A stretch of DNA of 64,000 nucleotides, taken from the NCBI GenBank assembly GCA_035275065.1, contig DATENM010000097.1:62001-126000 (forward strand), in the 5' to 3' direction. The notes below the pieces were generated by a model, which did not search any database, was not told the DNA's origin, and saw only the letters and a program-made list of their open reading frames with translations. Each line of letters starts with the position of its first letter. Positions within the stretch are counted from its first letter, which is position 1. Positions 8,930-17,660 of this stretch are shown here, piece after piece. Source of the DNA: Blastocatellia bacterium. Its GTDB lineage: Bacteria; Acidobacteriota; Blastocatellia; UBA7656. The position numbers were made by a program, and so were the translations under genes.

Positions 8930-9060
8930 TCAGTTGCCAGTTGCCGGTTGTCAGTAATCAGTTATCAGTTGTTAGTTGCAGCAAAGGTCTAACGATCTCG
9001 CAGTCACTGACAACTGACAACTGATAACTGGCAACTGGCAACTATTTACTGACTACTGAT
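8925..9060. repeat. Heptamer-based inverted repeat, element 1
   Basis: The left arm (about 8925-8980) is a tandem of degenerate 7-bp units of the type CAGTTGC/CAGTTAT. The right arm (about 9003-9058) is the same array in reverse orientation. The arms can pair over roughly 50 bp with a few mismatches, around a unique 22-nt loop. The M36 stop TAG (8927-8929) lies inside the outer edge. The rest of the gap, up to 9176, holds nothing I recognise. Confidence 0.85.
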
Positions 9061-9176
9061 TTCCCACCGCTGCTACTTACTTCCCGGCACATTGTTACCA
9101 CACGCGGCCTCGGATGGGATGTGTCGCTTGCCGCACGTCGGCTGAAATCACGTGCCGGCGGCAGTTAGATTCGCTG

Positions 9177-9192
9177 TGTGATGAAATTCACA
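9177..9192. promoter_or_regulatory. CRP/FNR-family operator-like dyad
   Basis: TGTGATGAAATTCACA matches the CRP-type pattern TGTGA-N6-TCACA exactly in both half-sites. It ends 13 bp before the -24 element of the candidate sigma-54 promoter at 9205, centred about 47 bp before its expected start point. Whether this organism has a matching CRP-like regulator is not known from the window. Confidence 0.5.
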
Positions 9193-9204
9193 AAGTTTCT
9201 GATT

Positions 9205-9221
9205 CTGGCACAGTGAATGCA
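9205..9221 (+). promoter_or_regulatory. Candidate sigma-54 (RpoN) promoter of the SBBP/BNR gene
   Basis: CTGGCACAGTGAATGCA contains the perfect -24 block CTGGCAC and the -12 block ATGCA, with GG and GC separated by exactly 10 bp. Transcription would start near 9232, leaving a leader of about 59 nt to the ATG at 9291. An NtrC-type sigma-54 activator is encoded just beyond the gene, on the other strand. Confidence 0.6.
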
Positions 9222-9290
9222 CAAGTGAGCACCGGGGTTCGGCCTCACCTCCAGGTTTGCGACCGATGGTCGAATGGTCAGGAGTAAGTT

Positions 9291-12200
9291 ATGAGCGCCA
9301 CCGGCAGTTTTCCTGGTCGCCCGGCAAGACGATCAACCGCTTGTCTCGCTTGCACAGTCGCGGCGATGATCGCTTTCACCGTCAGCGCCTGTTTGCCGAT
9401 GACGACGACGATGGCGAGCCAGCGGGCCGCGGCAACTCCTATGGTTACCGGCGAGCCGAGGCCGCCGACGGCTAGTGCGGGAAGGCTCAGCCCTGAGGCT
9501 TTCAAGCGATTGCCGTTGCGCTTTGAAGCCGGCGACCCGAACGTGCCGGGGAAATTTCTGGCGCGTGCGGGCGATTGTAACATTACTCTCACAGCGACCG
9601 AAGCGGCACTGGCCATGCGAATGGCTGACGGCGCGGGGCGGCTTGGTTGCGGCGCGAATTTGGGATTGCCACGGAATGCGGGATCGCTTCATGCGAACGA
9701 GCAGCTTCCTGGATCGCGCCGCGACCGAGCGGCTCCGCGCCGCCGCCACGCGGCGGCTGATCAATCCCTGACCGCAACCCTGCGCATGCGGTTAGTCGGC
9801 GCGCGCCGGCGTGCCCGGCTGGTCGGCGAAGCCCAAGGGCTGACCCCGACTCATTACCTCATCGGCAATGATCCAAAGCGATGGCGGGCGAACGTGCCGA
9901 CCTACTCACGCCTCAAAGCTGAGCAGGTCTACGGCGGCGTGGATGTCGTCTACTATGGTTCGGGCGCGCAACTCGAATACGACTTCAACGTGGCTCCGGG
10001 AGCCAGTTACGCGGCGATCCGCTGGCGCTTCGACGGCGCGGAGCGAATCCGGCTTGATGACTCGGGCGGCCTGCTGATTGACACCTCCGCCGGCACGATT
10101 CGCCAGGCGAGGCCGGTGGCTTACCAGATCGCCGGCGGCCCTCGCAAAGCCGTTCCCGCCCGTTATCTGGTCTGCGGCAAACGCGAGGTGCGCTTTCTCG
10201 TCGGCCAATACGACAAGCGCCTGCCGCTGGTCATCGATCCCGTCCTCAGTTACTCGACCTACTTCGGCGGCCACGGCGAAGACCGGGCCAATGGCGTGGC
10301 GGTCGATGCGTCGGGGAATATTTACATCACCGGCAACACCTACTCTTATGACTTGCCGCTGAAGGCCGCCATGCAGCCGGCGCACAACCAGCAGCCCTAT
10401 GCCGACGTGTTCATCGCCAAGCTCAACGCGGCGGGCACCGAGTTAATCTATTCGACCTACCTGGGCGGCAGCAGTAGCGATAGCGCTAACGCGATTGCCG
10501 TAGACCGCGCGGGCAATGCTTACGTGACCGGGGCGACCCTTTCGAGCGACTTCCCGGTCACTGCCGGCGCGTTTCAAACGGCGCTCGCCGGCGGCAGGAG
10601 TCTCGACGCCTTCGTCGTGAAACTGAGGGCGGACGGCGCGCTCGATTATTCGACTTACTTGGGCGGCGGCAGGCCGGAGTCGAGCGGTTATGAGGTGGGC
10701 AACGGTATCGCCGTCGATGCCGCTGGCGACGCCTACGTGACCGGCAGCACCCAATCAAGTGATTTTCCAACGACCTCGGAAGCCGTGCAACGGGCGCTCA
10801 ACAGCTATCGAAACGCCTTTGTGACCAGGCTCAATGCTTCGGGCACGGCGCTGGTCTATTCGACTTATCTGGGCGGCAGCGGCGGCGATGAAGGGCGCGG
10901 GCTGGCGCTGGACGCCGCCGGCAACGCGTATGTGACGGGCACCACCTATTCAAGCGATTTCCCGGTGACGGCGGGCGCGCTGCAATCCCGCAACGCCGCT
11001 GCCCCGCCCTCGCTGCCGTCGAGCGACGCCTTCGTCACCAAGCTCAACCCAAGCGGGACGGCGCTGGTTTATTCGACCTACCTCGGCGGTTCAAACGCCG
11101 ATAGCGGCAGCGCGATTGCCGTGGACGCGGCGGGCAATGCCTATGTCGCGGGCACAACCTTTTCGCTCAACCTGCCGACGACGGCGGGCAGTTTGAAGAG
11201 TCAATCCGGCGGCGGCTTTTACAAGAGCGTCAACAGCGGGCGGCGCTGGCAACGGAGCAACACGGGCCTGGCGACGTCAACGGCGTACGCGCTCGCCGTT
11301 GACCCGAAAGCCGCCGGCCACCTCTACCTCGATAACAATGATGGGTTGTATACGAGCACGGACGGCGGCGACAGTTGGCGGCAGGTGAGCCGGCAGAATG
11401 TCGGCGACCTCGTCATTGACCCCGACCACCCCTCGACCATTTATGGCACCTACCCCAACGTCATCAAGAGCACCGATGGCGGGGCGACGTGGGCGGCGGC
11501 CAGTAGCGGACTGCCGCCGACTTTTGGGGGCTATAGCCTGTTGATCGATCCGCTGCATCCGGCCACACTTTATGTCTTCGGCTACTTCCTCGGTGGTGGC
11601 GCGCCGCAAGGGCCGCCGCAGCCACACTATTTTTTCAAGAGCACGGACGCCGGCGCGAGCTGGCAAGAAGTGATCTCGGTGCCGGCGATATTGCAGAGGC
11701 CGGATGCCCTGGTCATCGACCCGCATGACACGACGCGGCTCTTTCTGAATACCGCCTACCTGCTTTATCGAACTCAGGATGGCGGGCAGTCGTGGCGGCT
11801 GATGAGCGACCACACGGGCTACTCGCCGCGCGCCGTGGACCCGAACTCTTCAGGCATCCTCTATGGCTACGACTATGGCGGCGGCATCGGCAAGAGCACA
11901 GACGACGGGCGCACGTGGACAAGGATCAGTAATGGCCTGCCGCCGCAGTTCAACCTGCGCGATTTCGTGGCCGTGCCGACGACGCCGACGACGCTCTACC
12001 TGGGCACGGAGGATGGCATCTTCAAGAGCGCCGACGGCGGCAACAACTGGCAGGAGGTCGGCATCGCCGGCGACATCGATTTCTTGGCGTTCGACCCGCG
12101 CGACGCCTCGACGGTCTACACCGGAGTCAATGATCCCAAGGACGCCTTCGTCGCGACAGTGAATGCCTCAGGGTCGGCGCTAGTCTATTCGACTTACCTG

Positions 12201-12809
12201 GGCGGTAACGGCGGCGAGGAGGCATTCGCCATCGCCGTAGATCAGGCGGGCAACGCCTATGTGACCGGCTTTACCTTTTCAAGTGACTTCCCAACACAAA
12301 GCGCGCTGCAATCCAGCAAGCCGCGCGAGGCCAACCCGGCATTCCTGGCGAAGCTGAACCCGGCGGGCGCGGCACTGTCGTTTTCGACTTATTTCGGCGG
12401 CAGCAAAGATGCGACCTGGGGGCAGGCCGTTGCGGTCAGCGCCGCCGGCGATGTTTACGTCGCCGGCTGGACGGAATCCTCCGACCTGCCGACACGCGGC
12501 GCGATGCAGGCAGCTTATTCGGGACAGGGGGACGCCTTCCTGTTCAAGGTGGGTGCGCCGCGCGTCACCGGCGTTTCGCTTTCGGGCAAACAGCTCGTTG
12601 TCAGCGGTGAGAACTTCGACCAGGGCGCGGTGGTACTGGTCAACGGTGAACCGCAGAAGACCGAAAACGACGCGGCGAATTCGACGACCCGGCTGATTGG
12701 CAAAAAAGCCGGCAAGCGCCTGCCGCAAGGGCAGGCCGTGACCGTTCAAGTGCGGAACACGGATGGCGCGTTGAGCAACGCCTTCACCTTCACACGCCGC
12801 TTAGAATAA
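9291..12809 (+). CDS. Large exported SBBP/BNR beta-propeller protein
   Basis: A 1172-residue exported protein. A hydrophobic N-terminus ends in VSAC (Cys34), a possible lipoprotein signal. Residues about 100-330 form the conserved domain that precedes SBBP arrays (HYLIGNDPKRWRANVPTY, VDVVYYG, RLPLVIDPVLSYST). Then come seven SBBP repeats of about 60-70 residues (STYLGG...AVDAAGNAYVTG). Between the fifth and sixth, residues about 640-950 are a separate BNR/sortilin-like propeller (SxDGGxxW motifs). A TIG-like C-terminal domain ends the protein. AGGAG at 9280-9284 fixes the start. It probably binds ligands at the cell surface; no enzyme motif is seen. Confidence 0.88.
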   Translation: MSATGSFPGRPARRSTACLACTVAAMIAFTVSACLPMTTTMASQRAAATPMVTGEPRPPTASAGRLSPEAFKRLPLRFEAGDPNVPGKFLARAGDCNITLTATEAALAMRMADGAGRLGCGANLGLPRNAGSLHANEQLPGSRRDRAAPRRRHAAADQSLTATLRMRLVGARRRARLVGEAQGLTPTHYLIGNDPKRWRANVPTYSRLKAEQVYGGVDVVYYGSGAQLEYDFNVAPGASYAAIRWRFDGAERIRLDDSGGLLIDTSAGTIRQARPVAYQIAGGPRKAVPARYLVCGKREVRFLVGQYDKRLPLVIDPVLSYSTYFGGHGEDRANGVAVDASGNIYITGNTYSYDLPLKAAMQPAHNQQPYADVFIAKLNAAGTELIYSTYLGGSSSDSANAIAVDRAGNAYVTGATLSSDFPVTAGAFQTALAGGRSLDAFVVKLRADGALDYSTYLGGGRPESSGYEVGNGIAVDAAGDAYVTGSTQSSDFPTTSEAVQRALNSYRNAFVTRLNASGTALVYSTYLGGSGGDEGRGLALDAAGNAYVTGTTYSSDFPVTAGALQSRNAAAPPSLPSSDAFVTKLNPSGTALVYSTYLGGSNADSGSAIAVDAAGNAYVAGTTFSLNLPTTAGSLKSQSGGGFYKSVNSGRRWQRSNTGLATSTAYALAVDPKAAGHLYLDNNDGLYTSTDGGDSWRQVSRQNVGDLVIDPDHPSTIYGTYPNVIKSTDGGATWAAASSGLPPTFGGYSLLIDPLHPATLYVFGYFLGGGAPQGPPQPHYFFKSTDAGASWQEVISVPAILQRPDALVIDPHDTTRLFLNTAYLLYRTQDGGQSWRLMSDHTGYSPRAVDPNSSGILYGYDYGGGIGKSTDDGRTWTRISNGLPPQFNLRDFVAVPTTPTTLYLGTEDGIFKSADGGNNWQEVGIAGDIDFLAFDPRDASTVYTGVNDPKDAFVATVNASGSALVYSTYLGGNGGEEAFAIAVDQAGNAYVTGFTFSSDFPTQSALQSSKPREANPAFLAKLNPAGAALSFSTYFGGSKDATWGQAVAVSAAGDVYVAGWTESSDLPTRGAMQAAYSGQGDAFLFKVGAPRVTGVSLSGKQLVVSGENFDQGAVVLVNGEPQKTENDAANSTTRLIGKKAGKRLPQGQAVTVQVRNTDGALSNAFTFTRRLE

Positions 12810-12841
12810 AACGGTAAGCGGCGGAAAGCCGGCGGTCGTGT

Positions 12842-14209
12842 TCAACCGACGCCGCCGAGGCGCTTGTCGCTGATGCCGAGTGCTTTCATTCTGCGATAGA
12901 GGTGCGAGCGGTCAATGCCTAAGGCTTCGGCGGCGCGAGTGATGTTGCCGTCACATTCGGCGAGCTTGCGCAGAATGTAATTGCGCTCGTAGGCGTCGCG
13001 GCCTTCGCGATAAGAGGTGAAGTTATAACTGGTCGGCGGGCGCACGCCTTCGGCGCTGCCGAACGTTGGCAGGTCGTCTGCCGTGATCGTTTCTTTCGCC
13101 CTCATGATGACGACGCGCTCAACCGTATTGCGCAGCTCGCGCACGTTGCCCGGCCATTCGTAAGCACTCAGGCGTTCGAGCGCCTCGTCGTCGAAGCGCT
13201 TCGGCGCGCGATTATAGCCGGCAGAGTATTTGCGGTTGAAGTGCTCGACTAAGAGAGGAATGTCTTCGCGGCGCTCGCGCAGTGGCGGCAGCTCGAAGGG
13301 GATGACATTGAGGCGGTAGAACAGGTCAGCGCGAAACGTGCCGCGTTCGATCTCTTCATCCAGCCTCTTGTTTGTCGCCGCGATGATCCGCACGTCTACT
13401 TTGACTGAATTATTCGAGCCGACCGGTTCGAAGCGCTGCTCTTCAAGCACCCGCAAGACCTTCGCCTGAACTTTCAAGCTCATATCGCTGACTTCGTCGA
13501 GCAGCAGTGTGCCGCCGTCGGCCTGCTCGAACTTGCCGCGCTTGGCCTGAGTCGCGCCGGTGAATGCGCCCTTGGTGTGACCGAACAGTTCTGACTCGAT
13601 CAGCTCTTCGGGGATCGCCGCGCAGTTCAGCTCGACAAACGGCAGCGCGGCGCGCGGCGAGCCATGGTGCAGGGCGCGCGCCACCAGTTCTTTGCCGGTG
13701 CCCGATTCGCCATAAATCAAGATGCGCCCGTTGGTCGGCGCGGCAACGGCGATCTGCTGGCGCAGGGCGCGCATGGGCACGCTCTCGCCGATCATCACAT
13801 AATCGTCGAGCTGTTGGCGCAGGTGCAGGTTGTCGGCTTCGAGTTGTTTCTGGCGCAGCGCGTTGCGCACCGCAAGGATCGTGCGATCAATTTGCAACGG
13901 CTTCTCGATGAAGTCGAGCGCCCCCAGCCGCGTCGCGCGCACAGCGGTTTCGATGCTGCCATGCCCGCTGATCATAATCACCGCCGTTTCGGGATAGGCC
14001 GCCTTCAACCGCTCAAGGGTTTCGATGCCGTCAATGCCCGGCAGCCAGACATCAAGCAACACGCAACTGAAGATGCGCCGCTCAAACGCCTTCAAACAGT
14101 CTTCACCCGACGCGGCGGCTTCGACCGACAGACCTTCGTCTTCGAGCACCCCCGAAAGCGTGCGCCGGATTCCTTCTTCGTCGTCTACGATGAGAACCGA
14201 GTTGGGCAT
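12842..14209 (-). CDS. NtrC-family sigma-54-dependent response regulator
   Basis: A 455-residue transcription activator. Residues 1-120 are a receiver domain with acidic pocket DDEE and phospho-acceptor D53 (LLDVWLPG). Residues about 140-375 are an AAA+ domain with Walker A GESGTGKE (167-174) and the sigma-54 contact loop GAFTGA (214-219). The C-terminus is a Fis-type helix-turn-helix (ITRAAEALGIDRSHLYRRM). I start at the ATG at 14209: the extra 23 codons upstream are translated from an inverted repeat. No histidine kinase lies next to it. It converges with the SBBP/BNR gene, whose sigma-54 promoter is an obvious but unproven target. Confidence 0.95.
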   Translation of the reverse strand: MPNSVLIVDDEEGIRRTLSGVLEDEGLSVEAAASGEDCLKAFERRIFSCVLLDVWLPGIDGIETLERLKAAYPETAVIMISGHGSIETAVRATRLGALDFIEKPLQIDRTILAVRNALRQKQLEADNLHLRQQLDDYVMIGESVPMRALRQQIAVAAPTNGRILIYGESGTGKELVARALHHGSPRAALPFVELNCAAIPEELIESELFGHTKGAFTGATQAKRGKFEQADGGTLLLDEVSDMSLKVQAKVLRVLEEQRFEPVGSNNSVKVDVRIIAATNKRLDEEIERGTFRADLFYRLNVIPFELPPLRERREDIPLLVEHFNRKYSAGYNRAPKRFDDEALERLSAYEWPGNVRELRNTVERVVIMRAKETITADDLPTFGSAEGVRPPTSYNFTSYREGRDAYERNYILRKLAECDGNITRAAEALGIDRSHLYRRMKALGISDKRLGGVG

Positions 14210-14220
14210 GAGGCTTCGCC

Positions 14221-14286
14221 AGTGACCAGTGACCAGTGACCAGTGACAAGAAGGGAATTCTGTCTTGTCACTGGTCACTGGTCACT
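14221..14286. repeat. Heptamer-based inverted repeat, element 2
   Basis: The left arm 14221-14250 is a tandem of AGTGACC units ending in ACAAG. The right arm 14264-14286 is its reverse complement. They pair perfectly over 23 bp with a 13-nt loop. The element fills the gap between the regulator start (14209) and the stop of the next gene, whose TAG (14285-14287) overlaps the arm. It leaves no space for a promoter of its own. Confidence 0.92.
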
Positions 14287-14758
14287 ATTCACTCCTTTTG
14301 GGCGGCAGGCCGAGGATGGTTTTTTCAAACGGGTCAATCTCAAGCCGCAGCATCTGGCCGGCGTCAGAGAAGGCCGCCTGCATATGCTTGCGCCGCTTCA
14401 AAAACATCGTCGTGCCGAAGATGCAGCCGGCGACCAGCACCGAGCCGAGCAGGACGCCGAGCAGGCTAAACGTCGACAGCAGCATCTGCGCCGCCTTCTG
14501 GGCGCGGAACGGGTCGGGGCTCGGGATGCTCGGATGATGCAGCCACTGTACGCCGTAAGGGTACTGCACGGCATCAACGATGGCCTGTGCGGCATTGCGG
14601 TCGTTGAAGCTCACCGCTTCGACAATGTAATTCCCTTCACGCTTGATGATGATGTGCTGCTGTTCGGCTTCGGGCAGCGAGTTGACAAATTCGTTGGCGC
14701 GATTGATGGCGTCATAGGCAAACTGCGGCGTGTGGTATTCGATGATGATGAGCTTCAT
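14285..14758 (-). CDS. C-terminal half of a DUF6599-like protein, split from its N-terminal half
   Basis: A 157-residue frame that opens MKLIIIEYHTPQFAYDAINRA, has an alpha/beta segment, then one membrane helix (TFSLLGVLLGSVLVAGCIFGT) and a short basic tail. It has no signal peptide. In sense and content it continues the preceding frame (14712-15551), which breaks off at GDAEAVVAEYEQ where an exported protein of this type should go on. The two frames are offset by one base and separated by a GC-rich repeat of about 85 bp (14765-14849). It could still be made by coupled translation, since its ATG lies inside the end of the upstream frame. Function unknown. Confidence 0.65.
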   Translation of the reverse strand: MKLIIIEYHTPQFAYDAINRANEFVNSLPEAEQQHIIIKREGNYIVEAVSFNDRNAAQAIVDAVQYPYGVQWLHHPSIPSPDPFRAQKAAQMLLSTFSLLGVLLGSVLVAGCIFGTTMFLKRRKHMQAAFSDAGQMLRLEIDPFEKTILGLPPKRSE

Positions 14759-15551
14759 CGGCGCTGTCGGGGGCGCGGGGGCGCGGGGGCGCGGGGACAG
14801 CGTCGCCTATCGCCGCGTCGCCGTGTCTCTCCGTCTCCGCGTCAGGCTTCTGCTCATACTCTGCGACCACGGCTTCGGCGTCGCCATTGAAGGCGTAGAG
14901 GTCGCGCGTGCCGGCAACTGCCGTGTTGAGCGTTTCCGGGCCGAGATAATAACGCGGGCTGCTTACCGGTCGCGGCGTCGTCGGCAGGCTGCGGAAGACG
15001 ACCGGGTGCTCGTCGAGCTTCGTCGTCGGTAGCGCATTGGCAATGGCGCGGGCCAGCGTCGCGTCGCCGTTAACCGGCATGTGTGGCTGGCCACTCGCCG
15101 CCGTCACGCGCACAAAATATCTGTCCTTCCAGAAGACCAGCGCTTCAGGCGTGCGGGCGCTGCCTGCGCCGATGTGGTCCGGAGCAGGGCTGTTAGTGCC
15201 GCCGTAAAAACTCAGCAAACCGAAAGCCCCGAACGGGTGCGACGATTGAAAGACTTCAACGCGAGCCGCGCCATATTGCCGCGCGGCGGCGCGCGTCACG
15301 TAGTATTCGCGGTAAACCGTCGCTTGATCGCCGGCCAATTCCGCGAGGTTGCCGGCGTTGAATGGTTTGATGTCGCCGGTCGCCTTCACGCCGGCCAGTT
15401 TATCGGGCAGCAATTCGGCCAGGGGCCGTTCGGTGGTGACGGCGATGACCGGTTGATTGCCTGCATTGGGCGGTTGCGCATGGACGGAAAGCGACGCGGC
15501 GAACAAGCTCGCCATCGCCGCCAACGCGAGAAACCATTTTTGATGCCGCAT
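14712..15551 (-). CDS. N-terminal part of an exported DUF6599-like protein, frame broken by a repeat
   Basis: A 279-residue frame. Signal peptide: basic start, hydrophobic core LALAAMASLFAASLSV, cleavage near VHAQ. The body (residues about 35-235) resembles the acidobacterial DUF6599 family: LLPDKLAGVKATG, YREYYVTRAAARQYGAARVEVF, FGAFGLLSFY, WKDRYFVRVTA. After VVAEYEQ the translation becomes a Pro/Arg/Ala-rich stretch encoded by a GC-rich repeat and ends with a His run that is only the next gene read out of frame. I use the ATG at 15551; a TTG at 15584 is possible. The real product is probably this part joined to the 14285-14758 frame. Confidence 0.65.
   Translation of the reverse strand: MRHQKWFLALAAMASLFAASLSVHAQPPNAGNQPVIAVTTERPLAELLPDKLAGVKATGDIKPFNAGNLAELAGDQATVYREYYVTRAAARQYGAARVEVFQSSHPFGAFGLLSFYGGTNSPAPDHIGAGSARTPEALVFWKDRYFVRVTAASGQPHMPVNGDATLARAIANALPTTKLDEHPVVFRSLPTTPRPVSSPRYYLGPETLNTAVAGTRDLYAFNGDAEAVVAEYEQKPDAETERHGDAAIGDAVPAPPRPRAPDSADEAHHHRIPHAAVCL
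14765..14849. repeat. GC-rich short tandem repeat inside the DUF6599-like gene
   Basis: On the plus strand, 14767-14796 is three units of the 8-bp type GGGGGCGC. 14810-14842 is a row of related CGTCGCCGTGTCTC-type short units. The tract interrupts two frames that read as one protein. Its length, about 85 bp, is one more than a multiple of three, which would explain the frame change. Exact borders are uncertain by several bases. Confidence 0.6.
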
Positions 15552-15626
15552 CCTGATATCGAATCCTCTGGTTGAATCCTTCAAGGCGATCCCTGTCGCC
15601 CTTCATTAGACCCCGCCGCCGTTGCT

Positions 15627-16283
15627 TTAGTTCCGGCGGCGCAGCTCGTCCAAAATCAAGTTCGCGTAACGCTCCGGGTGGTGGATGTCGTCGAGAATGA
15701 TCTTGCCCATCTCTGACGCGCTATCGATTTCGATGTCGCCAATGTGGATCACCCGCTGCCAGAACGACGCGGTCACGGTGACGTCTTGAATCTTAGTGAG
15801 CGGGATATTGCGCACCGTCTTCGAGAGCAGCCCGTAGCGCATCTCCAGCTTGTGATTCGTCAGCGTGTAGACTTCACGGCGGCGCAGCAAGTGCTTGTAG
15901 ACCGGCGACGCAAACGCGATGGCGCCGACAATGAGGATCACCACGAACGACACGACGCCGGTAAACCATTCCGGCTTGGCGCTGTGCATCAAGCCCATCA
16001 GCGCCGCCGTTGCCAGCAGGATGAGGATGGCAATGCCATAACGCACCATCACGAAGATCAGCGTCGGGCGCAGCACAAAGATGACCGACTCATTCGGCGC
16101 CAGATCATCGCGCCGCGCCGTCGGCAGTGGCGACTGACCTGCGGCGGCAGCAGCGGGCGGCGCAAAGTTCGGCTGCGCGACATTGACGTTGCTGTTGGCG
16201 ACGACTACCGCACCGCAGGAATTGCAGAAGCGGCTCGTCGGGGGAAGCGCCTGACCGCATTGGTTGCAATACATATTCTTCAT
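15627..16283 (-). CDS. Zinc-ribbon plus PH-domain membrane protein
   Basis: A 218-residue protein. Residues 1-25 form a zinc ribbon (CNQCGQALP...RFCNSCGA). A low-complexity Pro/Ala linker follows. Then two membrane helices (LIFVMVRYGIAILILLATAALMG and VVSFVVILIVGAIAFA) and a bacterial PH-like domain (bPH_2): YTLTNHKLEMRYGLLSKTVRNIPLTKIQDVTV, IGDIEIDSA. The type is close to the YdbS/YdbT membrane proteins, whose role is unclear. I use the ATG at 16283, before KNMYCNQCG; upstream codons lack support. It is transcribed toward the DUF6599-like gene with a 75-bp gap. Confidence 0.82.
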   Translation of the reverse strand: MKNMYCNQCGQALPPTSRFCNSCGAVVVANSNVNVAQPNFAPPAAAAAGQSPLPTARRDDLAPNESVIFVLRPTLIFVMVRYGIAILILLATAALMGLMHSAKPEWFTGVVSFVVILIVGAIAFASPVYKHLLRRREVYTLTNHKLEMRYGLLSKTVRNIPLTKIQDVTVTASFWQRVIHIGDIEIDSASEMGKIILDDIHHPERYANLILDELRRRN

Positions 16284-16655
16284 CCGTTCGTCTGATCTTT
16301 CAGGGCCGCCGGCTCGCGCCATCCTGGCGAATGTTGCCATCCGCCCGACTCACTCTCATTTCGAATTTTAGCATAAGCCGCCAATTGCAACGAAGCAACG
16401 AAACTCGGCGGTTGGTGAACGCCAGTTGCTTTATAGACGGCAGGAGTAAGCGGACGCCCCCACCGGATTTCATCGTTGACCGCCATGAAATCGGTAAATC
16501 CCTCGGATCGAGCAGCAAAGTGACCCCCAAACCGGCGGCAGCTTGTCGCCCCGAACGATTGACGACGACGGACGGACGCCACGGATGGACGAAAAGGAAA
16601 CAACGCATAGGCTATTGCGTACCATCTAATGACGCAGCCCATCGGAGGGGAGCAT
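16284..16655. other. 372-bp gap between divergent genes, nothing recognised
   Basis: Divergent upstream region of the PH-domain gene (minus) and the hydrolase gene (plus). I see no RNA gene, no convincing promoter pair and no inverted repeat. The only clear site is GGAGGGG (16644-16650) before the hydrolase ATG. Confidence 0.5.
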
Positions 16656-17660
16656 ATGAGTCAGGGCGAAGCGGATAAAGAGCATGCCGCAGAGATGAAC
16701 CTCACGGCGGCCATCAACTCGGCAGCGATGGCGCCGCACAGGCGGTGGCTAGGGCTGGGCGTCGCCCTTGGCGTCGCCGGCTCGGTGACGCTGGCCTTCG
16801 GGGCGACCTGCTATCAGCTTTCACAGGCGTTGATCCGCCCGCGCCTCAAGCGGCTGACGCAACTCAAAAGCCCGCACCTGCGCCACCTGCTCAGGCGGCG
16901 CAACGTCCGCTTCGAAGACGTCACCTTCAATTCCTTCGACGGCACGCGGCTCTATGGCTGGTGGATGGCGTCGGGCGCGGCGCGGCCTACGATTGTCCTG
17001 CTGCATGGCGTTAAGAAGAATCGCACAGACGTGCTGCGCGGCGCGCTGGTGTTGTGCGAAGCCGGATTCAATGTGCTGGTCTTTGACGGGCGGGCGCACG
17101 GCAACAGCGAAGGCCGCTTTGTCACCTATGGCTTCTACGAGCGGCGCGATGTCGAATCAGCCATTGACTGGCTGGCGATGAATAAACAGGTTGACCGCAA
17201 TTGTCTGGGGCTTGCGGGCGAGAGCATGGGCGCGGCCATCGCTTTGCAGGTCGCGGCGCATAACCCTTGGGTGCGCGCCGTCTGGGCCGACAGCCCGTTT
17301 GCCAGCCTGCGCCGCGTCAGCTCAGAGTTCCTCGAACGGATGACGCACCTGCCGGGCAGCTTGCTCAACCCTGTGGTCTGGACAACGATCCAGGTCGCCA
17401 ACTATCGCGGCAAGTTCGACGTGCAGGCGGTTGACCCGCTGGCGCTCGCCGCCCGCATCACCTGTCCCGTCTATCTCGTGCATGGCACGGCTGACCAGTT
17501 GATTGCCCCGACGCACTCGCAGAACATTCACGACGCGCTGGCCGGCGAGCGTCACCTGTGGCTGATCGAAGGCGCGCGCCACGCGCGCGGCGTACGCCAT
17601 GCGAAGCAGCATTACGCCGACCGCATCGTCGGCTTCTTCAAAGACAAGCTCACCGATTAA
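16656..17660 (+). CDS. Membrane-anchored alpha/beta hydrolase
   Basis: A 334-residue serine hydrolase of the alpha/beta fold. One N-terminal membrane helix (about 31-52) is followed by the hydrolase domain: oxyanion strand IVLLHGVKKNR, a GRAHGNSEG loop, nucleophile elbow GES190MG, acid residue in VHGTADQLI and the catalytic His in EGARHARG. It resembles BEM46/YqkD-like peptidases or esterases of unknown substrate. The start is ATG 16656 with GGAGGGG 6 nt before it; an ATG-like start at 16629 is less supported. The active site would face the cytoplasm or periplasm depending on helix orientation, which I cannot settle. Confidence 0.86.
   Translation: MSQGEADKEHAAEMNLTAAINSAAMAPHRRWLGLGVALGVAGSVTLAFGATCYQLSQALIRPRLKRLTQLKSPHLRHLLRRRNVRFEDVTFNSFDGTRLYGWWMASGAARPTIVLLHGVKKNRTDVLRGALVLCEAGFNVLVFDGRAHGNSEGRFVTYGFYERRDVESAIDWLAMNKQVDRNCLGLAGESMGAAIALQVAAHNPWVRAVWADSPFASLRRVSSEFLERMTHLPGSLLNPVVWTTIQVANYRGKFDVQAVDPLALAARITCPVYLVHGTADQLIAPTHSQNIHDALAGERHLWLIEGARHARGVRHAKQHYADRIVGFFKDKLTD

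Noticed and set aside
8925..9060. CRISPR array
   Set aside because: The repeated units are 7 bp, contiguous and mirrored, with no spacers of 25-40 bp. No cas gene is in the window.
14210..14278. N-terminal extension of the NtrC-type regulator
   Set aside because: These codons are the translated heptamer repeat; the receiver domain starts naturally at ATG 14209.
16284..16642. Coding frames in the 16.3-16.6 kb gap, both strands
   Set aside because: Frames of about 100 codons exist, but composition, lack of RBS and lack of any recognisable feature make them chance frames.
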